This document shows positions 52,101-60,988 of a stretch of 64,000 nucleotides of DNA, in pieces (position 1 is the stretch's first letter; each line of letters begins with the position of its first letter). Position numbers and translations under genes: made by a program. The DNA is from Gammaproteobacteria bacterium. Its GTDB lineage: Bacteria > Pseudomonadota > Gammaproteobacteria > Steroidobacterales > Steroidobacteraceae. The stretch lies in contig CANGOP010000008.1 in the NCBI GenBank assembly GCA_947455595.1, positions 62,001 to 126,000 of the forward strand. The letters are read 5' to 3'. The notes beneath the pieces were generated by a model, which saw only the letters and a list, made by a program, of their open reading frames with translations, did not search any database and was not told the origin of the DNA.

Positions 52101-54536
52101 ATGAAGACGCATGCAAGAGTCGTGGTGATCGGTGGCGGAGTGGTCGGCTGTAGCGTGCTCTACCACCTCACCAAGGCGGGCTGGAAGGATGTCGTCTTGC
52201 TCGAGCGTGAGCAACTGACTGCGGGGTCGACCTGGCATGCGGCGGGTGGTTTCCATACCCTGAATGGCGATCCGAACGTTGCCAAGCTCCAGGGGTACAC
52301 CATCGGGCTGTATGACGAGTTGGAGCGTATCTCCGGTCAGTCGTGCGGATTGCATCGCTCGGGCGGATTGCTCTTGGCGGATACGCCGGAGCGGATGGAA
52401 TGGCTCAAGATGGCGCACGCACGCGCCCGCTATCTCGGTCTTGAGACCGAACTCTTAACCCCGTCCGAAGCCAAAAAGCTCCTCCCGTTGATCGAGGAGA
52501 AGTACTTCGTGGGTGCGATGTTGGACGCGGCGGACGGCAACCTCGACCCCTCGGGGACGACCCACGCCTATGCAAAGGCTGCCAAAATCGGTGGTGCGGA
52601 GATCTATCAGCAGACCCGTGTGACTGAGATCCAGCGTCGTTCCGATGGCAGTTGGGATGTCTTGACCACCAAGGGCACGATTCGCACGGAGCACGTGGTG
52701 AATGCGGGCGGTCTGTGGGCTCGGGAGGTCGGCCGCATGGTGGGCATCGAGTTGCCGGTCCTCGCCATGGAGCATATGTACCTCGTGACGGATGAGATTC
52801 CGGAGGTGGTGGCGTTCAACAAGGAGTTTGGTCACGAGTTGCCTCATGCCATCGACTTCCAGGCTGAGATCTACATGCGCCAGGAGCGCAACGGCTTGGT
52901 GCTCGGGACCTATGAGCAGGACTGTCGTCCGTGGCAGCCGAAGACCACGCCGTGGGATTTTGGCGCGCAATTGTTGGAGCCGGATCTCGAGCGGATTGCG
53001 CCGTCTCTGGAGATTGGCTACGCCCACTTTCCCGCGATGGCTCGGGCCGGCATCAAGCGCGTCATCAACGGACCGTTCACGTTCTCACCGGATGGCAATC
53101 CGTTGGTGGGCCCGGTGCAGGGCTTGCCCGGATTCTGGTGCGCGTGCGCGGTCATGGCCGGATTCAGCCAGGGCGGCGGTGTCGGACTTGCGCTGTCCCA
53201 GTGGATGGTCAACGGTGACCCCGGCTTCGACGTGTGGGCGATGGACGTTGCGCGCTATGGCGAGTGGGCAACTCGCTCGTACACGAACGTCAAGGTTCGG
53301 GAGAACTACTCCCGCCGTTTCTCGATTCGGTTTCCGAACGAGGAGTTACCGGCTGCCCGTCCGCAACAGACGACGGCGCTGTATGACGTCCTGCTCTCGC
53401 GCGGTGCGGTGATGGGGGATAGTTGGGGACTCGAGACTCCGTTGTGGTACGCGCCAGCCGGCGTCGAGGCGCGCGACGTTGTCTCGTTCCATCGCTCGAA
53501 TGATTTTGAGCACGTCAAAAACGAGTGCTTGGGCGTGCGGTCGGCAGTCGGGGTCACCGAGATCGCGAATTTCGCGAAATACGAAATCACCGGCGCGGGG
53601 GCTGAAGCCTTCCTGTCGCGGCTCATGACAAATCGGATGCCGAAAGTCGGGCGTCTTGTTCTGACCCCGATGTTGAATCCGAACGGTAAGCTCATTGGCG
53701 ATTTCACCATTGCCTGCGCGGCTGAAAATCGGTACCTGATGTGGGGCTCGTCGCAGGCGCAGATCTACCATATGCGCTGGTTTGAGGCGCACCTGCCGGC
53801 GGACGGCTCGGTGTCCATTCGCCGATACGATATGTCGATGGTGGGCTTATCAATCGCCGGTCCAAAATCCCGCGAGTTGTTGGCGCGTCTGACCGACGAA
53901 GATGTCTCGGGTGAGAATTTCCGATTCATGGATCACCGGGCCATGGATGTTGGTAACTGCCCTGCCATCGTCAACCGCGTGACCTATACCGGTGACCTCG
54001 GTTACGAGATCTGGGTGGCGCCGGAGTATCAGCGCCGACTCTACGAGGCGATCTGTGCAGCCGGCGCAGATTTGGGTCTGGTCCATTTCGGTATGCGCGC
54101 ATTGCTGGCCCTGCGGTTGGAGAAGAACTTCCCGACCTGGTTCCGGGAACTACGTCCGATCTATGGCGCGTACGAGGCGGGTATGGATCGCTTCGTGGAT
54201 CTCTCCAAGAGCGACTTTATCGGACGCGACGCCGCTGCCTTAGAAAAGGCCAGTGGCGGCACCTTGCGTCGTGTCAGTTTCTCCATCGATGCCGTCGATG
54301 CGGACGTCTTGGGTGACGAGCCCGTGTGGCATGACGGTAAGGTCGTGGGCTGGGTGACCTCCGGAGGTTTCGGGCACTGTGTCGACCTGTCTCTCGCGCA
54401 GGGCTATGTGCCGAAAGAGTTGGCCACAGATACCCGTTCGGGTGCCTTTGAAGTCGAAATTCTGGGTGAGCGTCGTCCCGCGAGCATTCTCCTAGAGCCA
54501 CCCTTTGACCCGAAGGGTCTGAGAATGCGGTCGTGA
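52101..54536 (+). CDS. Dimethylglycine dehydrogenase-like flavoprotein with GcvT domains
   Basis: An 811-residue fusion of a DAO-type FAD domain (about residues 1-390; VVVIGGGVVGCSVLYHL at the N-terminus) and folate-binding GcvT domains (about 430-800). His46 in GSTWHAAGG sits where dimethylglycine and sarcosine dehydrogenases attach FAD covalently. It should demethylate an N-methyl amino acid, probably dimethylglycine to sarcosine, with tetrahydrofolate taking the carbon. ATG 52101, with AAGGA 8 nt upstream, is preferred over 52056. It lies between soxG and the MttB-family gene in one run. Sarcosine or another methylated glycine could also be the substrate. Confidence 0.88.
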   Translation: MKTHARVVVIGGGVVGCSVLYHLTKAGWKDVVLLEREQLTAGSTWHAAGGFHTLNGDPNVAKLQGYTIGLYDELERISGQSCGLHRSGGLLLADTPERMEWLKMAHARARYLGLETELLTPSEAKKLLPLIEEKYFVGAMLDAADGNLDPSGTTHAYAKAAKIGGAEIYQQTRVTEIQRRSDGSWDVLTTKGTIRTEHVVNAGGLWAREVGRMVGIELPVLAMEHMYLVTDEIPEVVAFNKEFGHELPHAIDFQAEIYMRQERNGLVLGTYEQDCRPWQPKTTPWDFGAQLLEPDLERIAPSLEIGYAHFPAMARAGIKRVINGPFTFSPDGNPLVGPVQGLPGFWCACAVMAGFSQGGGVGLALSQWMVNGDPGFDVWAMDVARYGEWATRSYTNVKVRENYSRRFSIRFPNEELPAARPQQTTALYDVLLSRGAVMGDSWGLETPLWYAPAGVEARDVVSFHRSNDFEHVKNECLGVRSAVGVTEIANFAKYEITGAGAEAFLSRLMTNRMPKVGRLVLTPMLNPNGKLIGDFTIACAAENRYLMWGSSQAQIYHMRWFEAHLPADGSVSIRRYDMSMVGLSIAGPKSRELLARLTDEDVSGENFRFMDHRAMDVGNCPAIVNRVTYTGDLGYEIWVAPEYQRRLYEAICAAGADLGLVHFGMRALLALRLEKNFPTWFRELRPIYGAYEAGMDRFVDLSKSDFIGRDAAALEKASGGTLRRVSFSIDAVDADVLGDEPVWHDGKVVGWVTSGGFGHCVDLSLAQGYVPKELATDTRSGAFEVEILGERRPASILLEPPFDPKGLRMRS

Positions 54537-54545
54537 GGATCTAGC

Positions 54546-56090
54546 GTGAGCGAAATCAGTTCTGATCGTCCGCGCGCGCGACGTCGGCAGACCGCTGAGG
54601 TCGCGTTGCCCCCCCGTAGCCATCGTTACCGGTCGCTCCGTCGCCCTTTCACGCCTTGGCAAATCTTCAGCCAAGACCAGGTGGAATCGCTGCACAACGC
54701 GGCGTTGGATTTATTGGAAACGAGTGGCGTCAAGGTATTGTCTGAGCGGGCGATCGGGCAATACCGTGCAGCCGGCTGCGAGGTTGAGACCGACACGGCG
54801 ATGGTTCGGATCGACCGGGCGCTCGTCGCCCAAGCGATGGCCGCCGCGCCCAAGTCGATTTCCCTGCGGGCCCGAGGCGAGCACCGCTCGGTCATTCTCG
54901 ACGAGCAATCGTTAACCTTTGGCCCGGTGTCGGGGCCGCCGAATGTCGCCCTGGCAGATGGCGGGCGACGGCCGGGTCGCTTGCAAGACTATGCAGACGG
55001 CATTCGCCTCTGTCAGAGCTTTGATGTGATCCATCTGCTCGGCTCCTTCGCGGAGCCCCAGGACGTTCCGGTCGAAGTTCGTCAACTCGAAATGTTGCAC
55101 GCGCAACTGACGTTGTCTGACAAAGTCCCGCATGTCTACTGCCGCGGGAGCCTGCAAGTTCGCGATTGCTTTGAGCAGATTCGGATTGCCTATGGGCTCT
55201 CGGAGGACGAATTCCGAAATACCCCCTGTACCTATACGATCATCAACACCAACTCACCCCGAGTATTAGACGCGCCGATGGCGGAAGGCATCATGGATTT
55301 TGCCGCAGCCGGCCAAGTGCAGATGATCACGCCGTTCACATTGGCCGGCGCCATGGCGCCGGTGACCATCGCCGGCGCTCTGATGCTCGCCCACGCCGAG
55401 ACGCTGGCAGGCTTGGTGTTGGCGCAATTGACACGAGCGGGCGCTCCGGTGGTGTACGGCAGTTTCACCTCAAACGTGGACCTGCGATCCGGGTCGCCGG
55501 CCTTTGGAACGCCGGAGTACGTACACGCACAAATCGGTGCCGGACAGATGGCCCGGTATGTTGGCTTGCCGTGGCGATCGTCGGGGGCAACAGCCTCGAA
55601 TCTCCCCGACGCGCAGTCGGCGTACGAAAGCCAGATGAGTCTGTGGGGGGCGCTGGTGGGTGGGGCTAATTTCGTGTTGCACGGCGCAGGCTGGCTCGAA
55701 GGTGGCTTGTCGTCGAGCTTCGAGAAATTCATTCTGGATATTGAGCAGCTACAGATGCTCGCGGAGCTCTGTTCGCCGGTCGGCGCTTCCACGGCAGACT
55801 TCGCTGCGGACGCCATTTCCGAGGCGGGGCCGGGCGGACACTTTTTCGGTACGCAGCATACGATGGCGCGCTTTCGGGACGCTTTTTATGCGCCTTTTGT
55901 TTCCGACTGGCGTAATCATGGCACTTGGCTGCGGGATGGTGCGCAGTCGGCAACCGACCGCGCAGGCAAGATCTGCGAGGACGTGTTAGCACGCTTCACA
56001 CCGCCGACGATGGAGACTGAGGTTGCAGAGGCGCTCTTGGCATTCAAGCAGCGCCGGACGGAAGAGGGCGGTGCGGCGCCGATGAGTTGA
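54546..56090 (+). CDS. MttB-superfamily (non-pyrrolysine) methyltransferase
   Basis: A 514-residue protein of the trimethylamine methyltransferase superfamily with a TIM-barrel fold. GSVSGPP-like FGPVSGPPNVALADG, CRGSLQVRDCFEQ, TNSPRVLDAPMAEGIM and TPFTLAGAMAPVTIAGAL are typical. No in-frame TAG occurs, so it is not a pyrrolysine enzyme; known non-pyrrolysine members (MtgB, MtpB) demethylate glycine betaine or proline betaine onto a corrinoid protein. Start is GTG 54546, 9 nt after the preceding stop, with GAGGAT upstream. No corrinoid protein gene is nearby. Together with the dehydrogenase and sox genes it suggests stepwise betaine demethylation. Confidence 0.85.
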   Translation: MSEISSDRPRARRRQTAEVALPPRSHRYRSLRRPFTPWQIFSQDQVESLHNAALDLLETSGVKVLSERAIGQYRAAGCEVETDTAMVRIDRALVAQAMAAAPKSISLRARGEHRSVILDEQSLTFGPVSGPPNVALADGGRRPGRLQDYADGIRLCQSFDVIHLLGSFAEPQDVPVEVRQLEMLHAQLTLSDKVPHVYCRGSLQVRDCFEQIRIAYGLSEDEFRNTPCTYTIINTNSPRVLDAPMAEGIMDFAAAGQVQMITPFTLAGAMAPVTIAGALMLAHAETLAGLVLAQLTRAGAPVVYGSFTSNVDLRSGSPAFGTPEYVHAQIGAGQMARYVGLPWRSSGATASNLPDAQSAYESQMSLWGALVGGANFVLHGAGWLEGGLSSSFEKFILDIEQLQMLAELCSPVGASTADFAADAISEAGPGGHFFGTQHTMARFRDAFYAPFVSDWRNHGTWLRDGAQSATDRAGKICEDVLARFTPPTMETEVAEALLAFKQRRTEEGGAAPMS

Positions 56091-56116
56091 GGATTGACTG
56101 AAGGAAGGTCTTTTCG

Positions 56117-57418
56117 ATGCGACAGGCGACAATTCAGGGCGTGAGAATCCGCTGGCGCATCTTTTCGATGCTCGTCGCTGCGGCGGGCGTGGTCTATTTT
56201 CAGCAACGAGCGATCTCGGTGGCGGCGGAGCGCATCATGCCCGAGCTGTCGCTCTCGCAGATGCAGATTGGCTGGCTGCAGTGGACCTTCGTCTTGGCCT
56301 ACGGGCTACTGCAGTTCCCGGGCGGCATCCTGGGTCAGCGGATGGGTGGTCGGCGGGCATTGACCGCACTTCTGCTACTGGCGGTTGCTGCGACCGTGGC
56401 GGCGCCGTTGACGCCTTATGCGTTCCACGGCACCGCCCTCTTTGTGGCGCTCCTGTTGACGCAATTCGTCCTCGGAGTCGCCCATGCCCCCTTTATGCCG
56501 GTGTGCGCAGGCCTCATGGAAGCCTGGTTGCCGGCTGGCCGTTGGGCGCTGGCGCAAGGACTACATACGTTTGGTATGCAAGTGGGTGCTGCGTTGGCAC
56601 CACCGATCTTGGTCGTGTTGATCGAGAGTATGGGCTGGCAGCCGGCGTTAATTTGGGCGGCCTTTCCGCCATTGATTCTGGTCGCCGTTTGGATGTGGTT
56701 TGGGCGTGACACGCCGCAAGAACATCCCAGCGTGAGCGTTGCCGAGCTCGAGGAACTCGCCGCGACGCCCGTGGCACCGCCCAACCACGACATCAGTTTC
56801 GGCCGAATTAAGCGGATTTTGGCCAACCGAAGCATCGCGGTCGCCACGTTCTCCTACGTGTGCATGAACTACGTCTTCTACCTGTTGTCGAGCTGGTCGT
56901 TTCTGTACCTGATCCAGGAGCGACACTTCGCCCTGTTGGAAGGCGGATTACTCGCCAGCTTGCCGCCCATCGGCGCGGCGATCGGTGCGGCAACGGGCGG
57001 CACCCTGATCGACGCGCTCTCCTTGCGCATCGGTGTGAAATGGGGGTTTCGTATCGTTCCCTTGATTGCGCTGCCGCTGGCGGGCGTCTTTCTCCTCGTG
57101 TCCACCTTCACGGACAATCCGTATGTGGCGGTTGCCGCATTGACGTTGGCGTACGGTACGGTCGAGGTGAACGAGGCCGCCTATTGGGCCGGAACCATGC
57201 GAATTGCCCAGGCAGACTCGATGGCAGCGACGGGCGTTTTGAATACCGGTGGAAATATGGGCGGCTGGATCGGCATCCCGATCGTCGCGTATCTATCCGG
57301 TGATGGGCATTGGACGGCAGCCTTTGTCATTGGCTTTTTCTGTGCCGTCGTAGCAGCGATCGGTTGGCTGTGGGTCGATACGTCCCAACCACTCGAGTCC
57401 GTGCACGTCACCGCCTGA
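56117..57418 (+). CDS. MFS transporter of the methylated-amine cluster
   Basis: A 433-residue, 12-segment inner-membrane transporter resembling anion:cation symporters (ExuT/GudP branch), for example VYFQQRAISVAAERIMPEL in the first loop and GWLQWTFVLAYGLLQFPGG. It is 26 nt after the MttB-like gene on the same strand, so it probably imports the substrate of this pathway. Many relatives carry organic acids; a zwitterionic methylated amine would be unusual and is inferred from context only. Confidence 0.85.
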   Translation: MRQATIQGVRIRWRIFSMLVAAAGVVYFQQRAISVAAERIMPELSLSQMQIGWLQWTFVLAYGLLQFPGGILGQRMGGRRALTALLLLAVAATVAAPLTPYAFHGTALFVALLLTQFVLGVAHAPFMPVCAGLMEAWLPAGRWALAQGLHTFGMQVGAALAPPILVVLIESMGWQPALIWAAFPPLILVAVWMWFGRDTPQEHPSVSVAELEELAATPVAPPNHDISFGRIKRILANRSIAVATFSYVCMNYVFYLLSSWSFLYLIQERHFALLEGGLLASLPPIGAAIGAATGGTLIDALSLRIGVKWGFRIVPLIALPLAGVFLLVSTFTDNPYVAVAALTLAYGTVEVNEAAYWAGTMRIAQADSMAATGVLNTGGNMGGWIGIPIVAYLSGDGHWTAAFVIGFFCAVVAAIGWLWVDTSQPLESVHVTA

Positions 57419-57442
57419 GGCTCGGTTTCCATCCGGCACGAG

Positions 57443-57472
57443 CCGGCGGTATCCAGAATCGGATACCGCCGG
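57443..57472. terminator. Bidirectional hairpin between the MFS and receptor genes
   Basis: A perfect 12-bp stem (CCGGCGGTATCC and its complement) with a 6-nt loop lies centrally in the 64-nt gap between convergent genes. No T-run on either side. Confidence 0.6.
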
Positions 57473-57482
57473 TCTGAGCGGA

Positions 57483-60053
57483 TTAACGACCGGAGAACTT
57501 GTAACTCAACTTGATCCCGATCACGCGCGGGCGAGTGACGGTCTGGGTCTGCACGGCTTGAGAGTCACTTAAAAAGACCTTGCCGCGCGTATCGGTCAAG
57601 TTTTGCGCAAAGACTTGCGTGCTCCAGGCATCGCGATTGAAGCCGAAAGACGCATCAAAGGTCGTATACCCCGGTTGGTCGAACGCCTGTGTGGGGTACA
57701 CCGACGGTGCGATTGACGGGGCACTGCCCACCACGTTAAACGAATGGGCGATCGTGACGGCGCCTACCTGAGCGAACGCGGCATAGTCGCCCGCCGTCCA
57801 CTCATAGCGCAGGTGCACGTTGCCTTGGAACGGCGGCGACATGGCCAAGGGGCTGCCCGGTGCGCCGTAGATATTCGGGATCGCGACAGACGCGCCATCG
57901 ATGACCTGGTAGACAGGTTTGCCGAAATTTTCGCTATCGGGGTTATTCGCGATCAGGACAGGCGCATTCGTCTGTTTCGAGCTGTTCCAGGATGCGCCGG
58001 CCTGAAGACTCAAGCCTCCCCCGAGACGGGCCATGAGCTGCACTTCGAGACCCTTCACTTGATAATCAGGTCCGTTGGTGACGAAGGCTTGCGATCCCGT
58101 GTACGCCGGGTTGAACACCGGGAATTGGACGTTGCTCCAGTTCTCCTGATAGACCGCGCCATTGAAGAGAAACCGGTGGTTCATCCATTCGGTTTTCCAG
58201 CCCAACTCATTATTGACCAATTGATCAGGCGCATAGCCACGCGGCGTCGAGAACTGGTTGACGCCATTGAGATCGGCGATGAAAGGTCCGTTGCTCGTGC
58301 GGTTGAAGCCGCCCGGTCGATATCCCTGCGACCAGGTGTAGTACACCATCGCGTCAGGCGTGATCTTCCATGTGAGGTTCGCGCGGCTACGGAATCCCGA
58401 ATACGACTGATCCAAATGCTCGGCGTCAATGCTGGCGCCGCCGGCCGTGCAGGGCGCAGAGCCCGCCTCGAAGCAGCCAAAGCCACCGCCGTAGGCACCC
58501 TTTTCGGTGTTGTTGAAATGGTAGTAGCGAGTCCCGAGTGTGGCCGTCAGAACCTTCGGCACCAGATCAAAGTCGGCGGACAAATAGAATGCATGCTGTC
58601 GATAACCGCGCACCGCGTCGATCAGATACGACACATTGGCGTTGCGGGTCGACGGGTCACCCACGGTGGAGCCTGGCGCCGGCGCGATATTTGACAAGCA
58701 GCCGACATTGTTCTCATCCGTACAGGCCGGTAACGTGCGATACATCCAATTCGTCTGCTCGTAGACCTTGAAGTCTTCCCAGAAAAATCCGCCGATCGCC
58801 CGAATGCGACGGTCATCGGGGGTGGAGAGACGTAACTCATGGCTTTGATGCGTCGAGTGTTCGTGATCGGACCAGCTGGCGCTGGGTGAATAGCACGTCG
58901 CGGTGCCCGTGACGGATGGGCCGTAGCACTGGTAATAGTCCGCAAAGTAGCCGCGGGAGTAGTTCGTATAGTCCTGATATTGATCGATCTTGCGGTCGAG
59001 GTATCCGCCGGCATAGACGAGCTTCAACAGGCCGACTTTTCCGGTAATGGTCAGTGCCGAATCCGTAAAGCGATCGCGCGCATCCGAGGGGTTAAAGACG
59101 GTGACCGATAGATCCGGTAACGCCTGTCCATCCGATCCGTAGGGCATCTGATAGAACACGCCCTGGGCGTTGATGGTCTGAGCACTCTCCGACAGGAGCA
59201 CTTCCCAATCTGGGCTGGCCTGCCAAAGCGCCTGAAGGCGACCGCCCTGATAGGTCACCGGATTGATCGCGTTCTGCACCAAATTATTGTTGTTGATGAC
59301 CGGGCTATTTTCAGGGACTGAGCCGCCCGCATAGCTAATTCCGACGTCTGTGTTCCGGCGCGTAAACGTGCTGGACACGTTGTTGATGTAGCCGCCGCGC
59401 TTGTCGTTGTAAAGTACCGCACGCAGGGCAAGGCGATCCTGGATCAGGGGGACATTCAGCATCGCGTCGACGGCCGTGTTGGGGTCGCCGTGTGCCGTCA
59501 CGCCATAGGACAGATTGACGGCAGCTTCCGTCATTCCGAGCTTGGGCTTTTGGGTGATGTAGCGCACCACACCCGCTTGCGCGCCGCCGCCGAAAAGAGT
59601 GCCTTGAGGCCCTTCCAGCACTTCGATGCGCTCGAGATCGACGGCGTACAGGTCGAGATTGTGGCTCGGCAGCATCGACGACTGTTCGTCCACATAGACG
59701 GCGACATTCGGGAAATTGCCGGTGACGCCATTGCCCTGGGGGCCTTGGGTGCCGAGACTGAGACCCCGCATGTAAATCTCACCCTGGCCCGGGCCGTAGG
59801 ATGCTGTCGTCACGTTGGGGAGCAGCTTGATGTACTCGTCGAAGGTCGCGACATTCATTTGCGCGATCGCCTCGCCCGTAATCGCCTGGATCGAGATCGG
59901 GACTTCTTGGAGATTTTCGGACCGGCGCTGCGCTGTTACGATGATTTCGCCGAGTGCGCCACTGGCGTCTTCGCCGGCGCGCGCCACCGTTGAGAGGGCA
60001 GGCGTCGCTAAGGCCATCGCCACCGCAGCGGCTAACGTTTTGCTTGTAGTCAT
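57483..60053 (-). CDS. TonB-dependent outer-membrane receptor
   Basis: An 856-residue receptor. ATG 60053 is chosen over 60062 and 60077 because GGGGG lies 9 nt upstream and the protein then opens with a signal peptide (residues 1-27, ending VARAG). TonB box LGEIIVTAQ is at about residues 34-42; the plug includes GPGQGEIYMRGLS and EVLEGPQGTLFGGGAQAG; the barrel ends LSYKF. It is a clear paralogue of the receptor at 439-3144. It faces the methylated-amine genes and may import their substrate or a bulkier precursor; ligand unknown. Confidence 0.94.
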   Translation of the reverse strand: MTTSKTLAAAVAMALATPALSTVARAGEDASGALGEIIVTAQRRSENLQEVPISIQAITGEAIAQMNVATFDEYIKLLPNVTTASYGPGQGEIYMRGLSLGTQGPQGNGVTGNFPNVAVYVDEQSSMLPSHNLDLYAVDLERIEVLEGPQGTLFGGGAQAGVVRYITQKPKLGMTEAAVNLSYGVTAHGDPNTAVDAMLNVPLIQDRLALRAVLYNDKRGGYINNVSSTFTRRNTDVGISYAGGSVPENSPVINNNNLVQNAINPVTYQGGRLQALWQASPDWEVLLSESAQTINAQGVFYQMPYGSDGQALPDLSVTVFNPSDARDRFTDSALTITGKVGLLKLVYAGGYLDRKIDQYQDYTNYSRGYFADYYQCYGPSVTGTATCYSPSASWSDHEHSTHQSHELRLSTPDDRRIRAIGGFFWEDFKVYEQTNWMYRTLPACTDENNVGCLSNIAPAPGSTVGDPSTRNANVSYLIDAVRGYRQHAFYLSADFDLVPKVLTATLGTRYYHFNNTEKGAYGGGFGCFEAGSAPCTAGGASIDAEHLDQSYSGFRSRANLTWKITPDAMVYYTWSQGYRPGGFNRTSNGPFIADLNGVNQFSTPRGYAPDQLVNNELGWKTEWMNHRFLFNGAVYQENWSNVQFPVFNPAYTGSQAFVTNGPDYQVKGLEVQLMARLGGGLSLQAGASWNSSKQTNAPVLIANNPDSENFGKPVYQVIDGASVAIPNIYGAPGSPLAMSPPFQGNVHLRYEWTAGDYAAFAQVGAVTIAHSFNVVGSAPSIAPSVYPTQAFDQPGYTTFDASFGFNRDAWSTQVFAQNLTDTRGKVFLSDSQAVQTQTVTRPRVIGIKLSYKFSGR

Positions 60054-60106
60054 CTGATTCATCCCCCGGTAGACCATTCTTTCAGCTTCAAGACACGGTG
60101 TATTGA

Positions 60107-60901
60107 CTAGGAAACGCGGGCCGTTGCGCGACCGTAAAAGCCGACACGCTCCTCTTCGCTGAAGAGGACGTTGGGTCGATCATAGTAGGAGAAAACGGCG
60201 ACCAGTCGTGATCGGTTGCCGCGCACCGTCGACACGCGGTGCAAGGTATTTTTGCCGGCGAAAATATTGAGGGTGCCGGCTTCAAGAGTGTTGATGTGGC
60301 AGTCGCTGTCCTCACCGGTGAGAAAGCGCCCGACCCCGTCGTAGTTCGGGTCGTTATCCGCGCGCAGTCCTGTCCGATATTCGAACTCGCCACCCGATTC
60401 GGCTGATTGCAGGAGCAACGTGGTCGTGTACCGCGACCGGTCGAAGTGCCAATTGAGCGCTTCGCCGGGTCGGTATTCCATGACGTTGAGTCGCGCCAGA
60501 GGGTCCTCCATCGGATACAAATGCTCGATGTTGAGCACGCTCGCGATGAAGCGGTGTAGGGGTTCCCACTCGTAAATGCGCGTAATGAGGTTATCCCGGA
60601 GTTGATCGCCACAGACCGTATGATTGATCGTCTCAAAGCGTGTTAACGCGGGATGGTCTTCGGGCAAGCCGGCGACCGAACGCAAAAAGTAGACATTATG
60701 TCGACGCTGGTGCGTGAAGGCGTCATGGGAGGCAAGGGGTTGAACGTGCTCGACCATGGCCGACAGCGCTTGCGGTTTCACAAACCCGACCAGGTTGAAC
60801 ATGCCCTCGCGTTCAAGTTCGTCGCGGCATTGTTGGACCAATGCGGCCGTCGCTTCCGGGCGATCGATCGGATACCGCTCGAGATCCAGAATTTCGTTCA
60901 T
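60107..60901 (-). CDS. BesD/HalD-type Fe(II)/2-oxoglutarate oxygenase, likely a hydroxylase
   Basis: A 264-residue cytoplasmic non-haem iron enzyme. Iron ligands are His152 and Asp154 in NWHFDRSRYTTTLLLQ and His221 in KNTLHRVSTVRGNRSRLV; the following Arg232 should bind 2-oxoglutarate. The WHF-x-RSRYTT context is shared with BesD/HalD amino acid halogenases, where Asp is replaced by Gly to make room for chloride. Here Asp is kept, so hydroxylation or desaturation of a free amino acid-like substrate is more likely. It is 53 nt upstream of the receptor on the same strand, consistent with co-expression. Confidence 0.82.
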   Translation of the reverse strand: MNEILDLERYPIDRPEATAALVQQCRDELEREGMFNLVGFVKPQALSAMVEHVQPLASHDAFTHQRRHNVYFLRSVAGLPEDHPALTRFETINHTVCGDQLRDNLITRIYEWEPLHRFIASVLNIEHLYPMEDPLARLNVMEYRPGEALNWHFDRSRYTTTLLLQSAESGGEFEYRTGLRADNDPNYDGVGRFLTGEDSDCHINTLEAGTLNIFAGKNTLHRVSTVRGNRSRLVAVFSYYDRPNVLFSEEERVGFYGRATARVS

Positions 60902-60988
60902 GTTGCCCTCCTGCTAAACCCCTCCGCCGAGACTAGCACCGTGTAGACATCGGAACAGTCAGGAATGGGAGACCCTAACTTAGAAAAA

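Noticed and set aside
57744-58694. A 316-codon plus-strand frame
   Set aside because: Antisense to the second receptor and with no recognisable motif.
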